Below, piece by piece: positions 5,906 through 7,144 of a stretch of DNA of 7,144 nucleotides. The stretch comes from Pseudomonadota bacterium (lineage in GTDB: Bacteria > Chloroflexota > Ktedonobacteria > Ktedonobacterales > JACDGC01). Each line of letters starts with the position of its first letter. The stretch's first letter is position 1. The notes under the pieces were generated by a model that saw only the letters and a list, made by a program, of their open reading frames with translations, was not told the origin of the DNA and did not search any database. The stretch is taken from NCBI GenBank assembly GCA_021323815.1, contig JAJPKG010000194.1, positions 1-7,144 on the forward strand, written 5' to 3'. The position numbers and the translations under genes are program-made.

Positions 5906-5997
5906 CGAATGCCCAAAAATCAGCGACGATATGCGGAGAGTGTTTTCTGGCAACACTGATTTGCCATTCGCGCACGCAGGGGGATAGGAGCGGCACG
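5902..5997 (+). promoter_or_regulatory. accD leader with overlapping inverted repeats and a weak promoter
   Basis: TTGACG (5902-5907) overlaps the preceding stop codon and could be a -35; the only nearby -10 candidate, GACGAT (5925-5930), is poor. Three overlapping inverted repeats follow: AAATCAG (5917-5923) with CTGATTT (5956-5962), AGTGTT (5939-5944) with AACACT (5952-5957), and TGGCAA (5948-5953) with TTGCCA (5961-5966). They compete for the same bases. The ribosome binding site AGGAG (5986-5990) lies 7 nt before the ATG and outside these folds. Confidence 0.35.
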
Positions 5998-6861
5998 ATG
6001 AACGATCCGAAACGGAACGGCAAATTCAACGGATCTGCCTCTGGGGTCACGCAGGTCGCGCCATTCAAGCGGTGCGAGAAGTGCAAAGAGATGATCTATG
6101 AGGTCGAACTCAAAAAGAACCTGATGGTGTGCCCCAAGTGCAGCAATCACTTTCGCCTGAGCGCCTATGAACGCATCGAGCTGGTGGTCGATGACATGGG
6201 CGCATTCGAGGAATATGACAGCGATCTGCGCTCGAACGATCCGCTCCACTTTGTCAGCAAAGATCAACAAGGCAAAGATCAAGCCTATGCCGTCAAACTG
6301 AATGAATATCGCGACAAAGCTGGGGTCTCGGAATCGGTGATCGCGGGCATGGGCACCATTGAGGGACGGCGCGTCTCGCTGGCGGTGATGGATTTTTCCT
6401 TCATCGGCGGCTCGATGGGCACTGTCGCGGGCGAGCGCCTGACGCGCGCCATCGAGCGTGGCGTGGCGGAACGCTGCCCGGTGGTGATCTTTGCGGCATC
6501 GGGCGGGGCGCGCATGCAGGAAAGCTTGTTTTCGCTCTTCCAGATGGCCAAGACCAGCGCCGCGCTGGCGCGCCTGGGCGAAGTGAAGCAGCCGTTCATC
6601 TCCGTGATGACGGACCCCACCACTGGTGGCGTGACGGCCAGTTTCGCGTCGCTGGGCGATGTCATTTTGGCGGAACCGGGCGCGCTGGTGGGCTTTGCCG
6701 GACCCATCGTCATCCAGCAGTCCACCCACTCAAAGCTGCCCCCTGGCACCGATACGTCGGAATTCGCCCTGGAACACGGCATGGTGGATATGATCGTGGA
6801 TCGCCGCTCGATGCGCTCAACGCTGGCGCACCTGATGCGGCTTTACGCGAACGGGCACTAG
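5998..6861 (+). CDS. accD: Acetyl-CoA carboxylase carboxyltransferase subunit beta (AccD)
   Basis: AccD pairs with AccA in the A2B2 carboxyltransferase that moves the carboxyl group from carboxybiotin (on AccB) to acetyl-CoA, giving malonyl-CoA for fatty acid synthesis. The protein is 287 aa, a normal length. The N-terminal zinc ribbon is complete: C26-x2-C29-x15-C45-x2-C48, followed by the characteristic SNHFRLSAYERI. The crotonase-type core shows FIGGSMGTVAGERLTRAIE, ASGGARMQESLFSLFQMAKT, and TDPTTGGVTASFASLGDVIL followed by AEPGALVGFAGPIVIQQ. The tail has LPPGTDTSEFALEHGMVDMIV, the usual AccD ending. The ATG at 5998 has AGGAG 7 nt upstream; the frame is open back to 5902, but that stretch is the leader and is not family-like. 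accA follows after 169 nt. Confidence 0.97.
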   Translation: MNDPKRNGKFNGSASGVTQVAPFKRCEKCKEMIYEVELKKNLMVCPKCSNHFRLSAYERIELVVDDMGAFEEYDSDLRSNDPLHFVSKDQQGKDQAYAVKLNEYRDKAGVSESVIAGMGTIEGRRVSLAVMDFSFIGGSMGTVAGERLTRAIERGVAERCPVVIFAASGGARMQESLFSLFQMAKTSAALARLGEVKQPFISVMTDPTTGGVTASFASLGDVILAEPGALVGFAGPIVIQQSTHSKLPPGTDTSEFALEHGMVDMIVDRRSMRSTLAHLMRLYANGH

Positions 6862-7030
6862 GCATCACGCGAAGCAGAAATGGGTTGCGCGGACACAAAG
6901 AGAGCGTGCCGCATAGACCCGTCGGGGGTTGGCCCCGGACCAAAAGATAACGCCCTTGCGGGCAGCCATTCAGCATGACTGCCCAGGCTAGAGAGTCGCG
7001 CCCAGCGCGCGCACGCAGGAGAGTATACTG
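6862..7030 (+). other. accD-accA gap with three hairpins, two mutually exclusive
   Basis: No gene is present. GTCGGGGG/CCCCGGAC (6921-6928, 6933-6940) is a hairpin with one mismatch and loop TTGG. GCCC/GGGC (6952-6955, 6960-6963) is a short hairpin with loop TTGC. GGGCAG (6960-6965) also pairs with CTGCCC (6979-6984), extended inward by CAT/ATG (6967-6969, 6975-6977) after one mismatch. The second and third use the same GGGC, so only one can form. None is followed by a T-run. AGGAG (7017-7021) serves accA. Confidence 0.5.
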
Positions 7031-7144
7031 ATGAGCTATGATCTTGACTTCGAGAAGCCGCTGTCCGAGATCGACAAGCGCATTCAAGGTCTGCGCAAGC
7101 GCGGCGATAAAGTGCGGCCAGAGGAACTGAGCACATTGGAGCGC
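7031..7144 (+). CDS. accA: Acetyl-CoA carboxylase carboxyltransferase subunit alpha (AccA), 5' end only
   Basis: Thirty-eight codons are present before the right edge. The start MSYDLDFEKPLSEIDKRI, followed by QGLRKRG, matches the N-terminus of AccA, where LDFEKP-x-x-E-x-x-x-K/R-I is characteristic. The remaining 270 or so residues, including the crotonase-fold core, lie outside the window. The ATG has AGGAG 9 nt upstream. Its product would complete the carboxyltransferase with AccD, the gene immediately upstream. Confidence 0.9.
   Translation, partial: MSYDLDFEKPLSEIDKRIQGLRKRGDKVRPEELSTLER

Noticed and set aside
4736..5956. A 406-codon open frame on the minus strand
   Set aside because: It lies antisense to the well-supported MBL hydrolase, is rich in R, Q and H as expected from the reverse of GC-rich coding DNA, and shows no family motif.
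5920..6729. A 269-codon open frame on the minus strand
   Set aside because: It is antisense to accD, with a shadow-like composition and no recognisable domain.

Overview
The window is high-GC bacterial DNA with ordinary housekeeping genes. The long palindromic GAAG-rich intergenic element, the tryptophan T-box, and the metallo-beta-lactamase/accD/accA order point, by inference, to a Chloroflexota-type genome. There is no rRNA or other phylogenetic marker, so the phylum call is tentative. I see no phage, transposase, CRISPR or tRNA gene.

Left block (1-2964, minus strand). Reading leftwards from a strong TTGACA/TATACT promoter (2935-2964), a leader of about 370 nt folds as a canonical tryptophan T-box. 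It has a UGG specifier, an S-turn specifier loop, stem II, stem III, a UGGCACC T-box and a competing intrinsic terminator. Next come trpS (tryptophanyl-tRNA synthetase), a 162-nt gap filled by a long imperfect palindromic element, and trpE (anthranilate synthase component I), whose 3' end runs off the left edge. No good promoter is visible in front of trpE, so the T-box may sense uncharged tRNA-Trp for both tryptophan use (trpS) and tryptophan synthesis (trpE).

Middle block (2965-4810). A MarR-family regulator reads rightwards, divergent from trpS, with an 18-bp imperfect palindrome upstream. It converges, across a 24-nt gap of nested palindromes, on a leftward gene. That gene encodes a predicted exported protein with two tandem CHRD or Cu/Zn-SOD-like domains (HIH, Cys, NxH and ACG in each). 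The divergent gap at 4561-4810 holds a perfect 7+7 inverted repeat and an iterated GGATGCG motif.

Right block (4811-7144, plus strand). A metallo-beta-lactamase-fold hydrolase with a probable C-terminal winged helix is followed by accD and the start of accA, the two carboxyltransferase subunits of acetyl-CoA carboxylase. The 92-nt and 169-nt gaps around accD are unusually long for this block and contain several inverted repeats, including two mutually exclusive hairpins before accA.

The best-supported non-coding discovery is the T-box. The least explained items are the tandem SOD-like secreted protein and the accD-accA gap.
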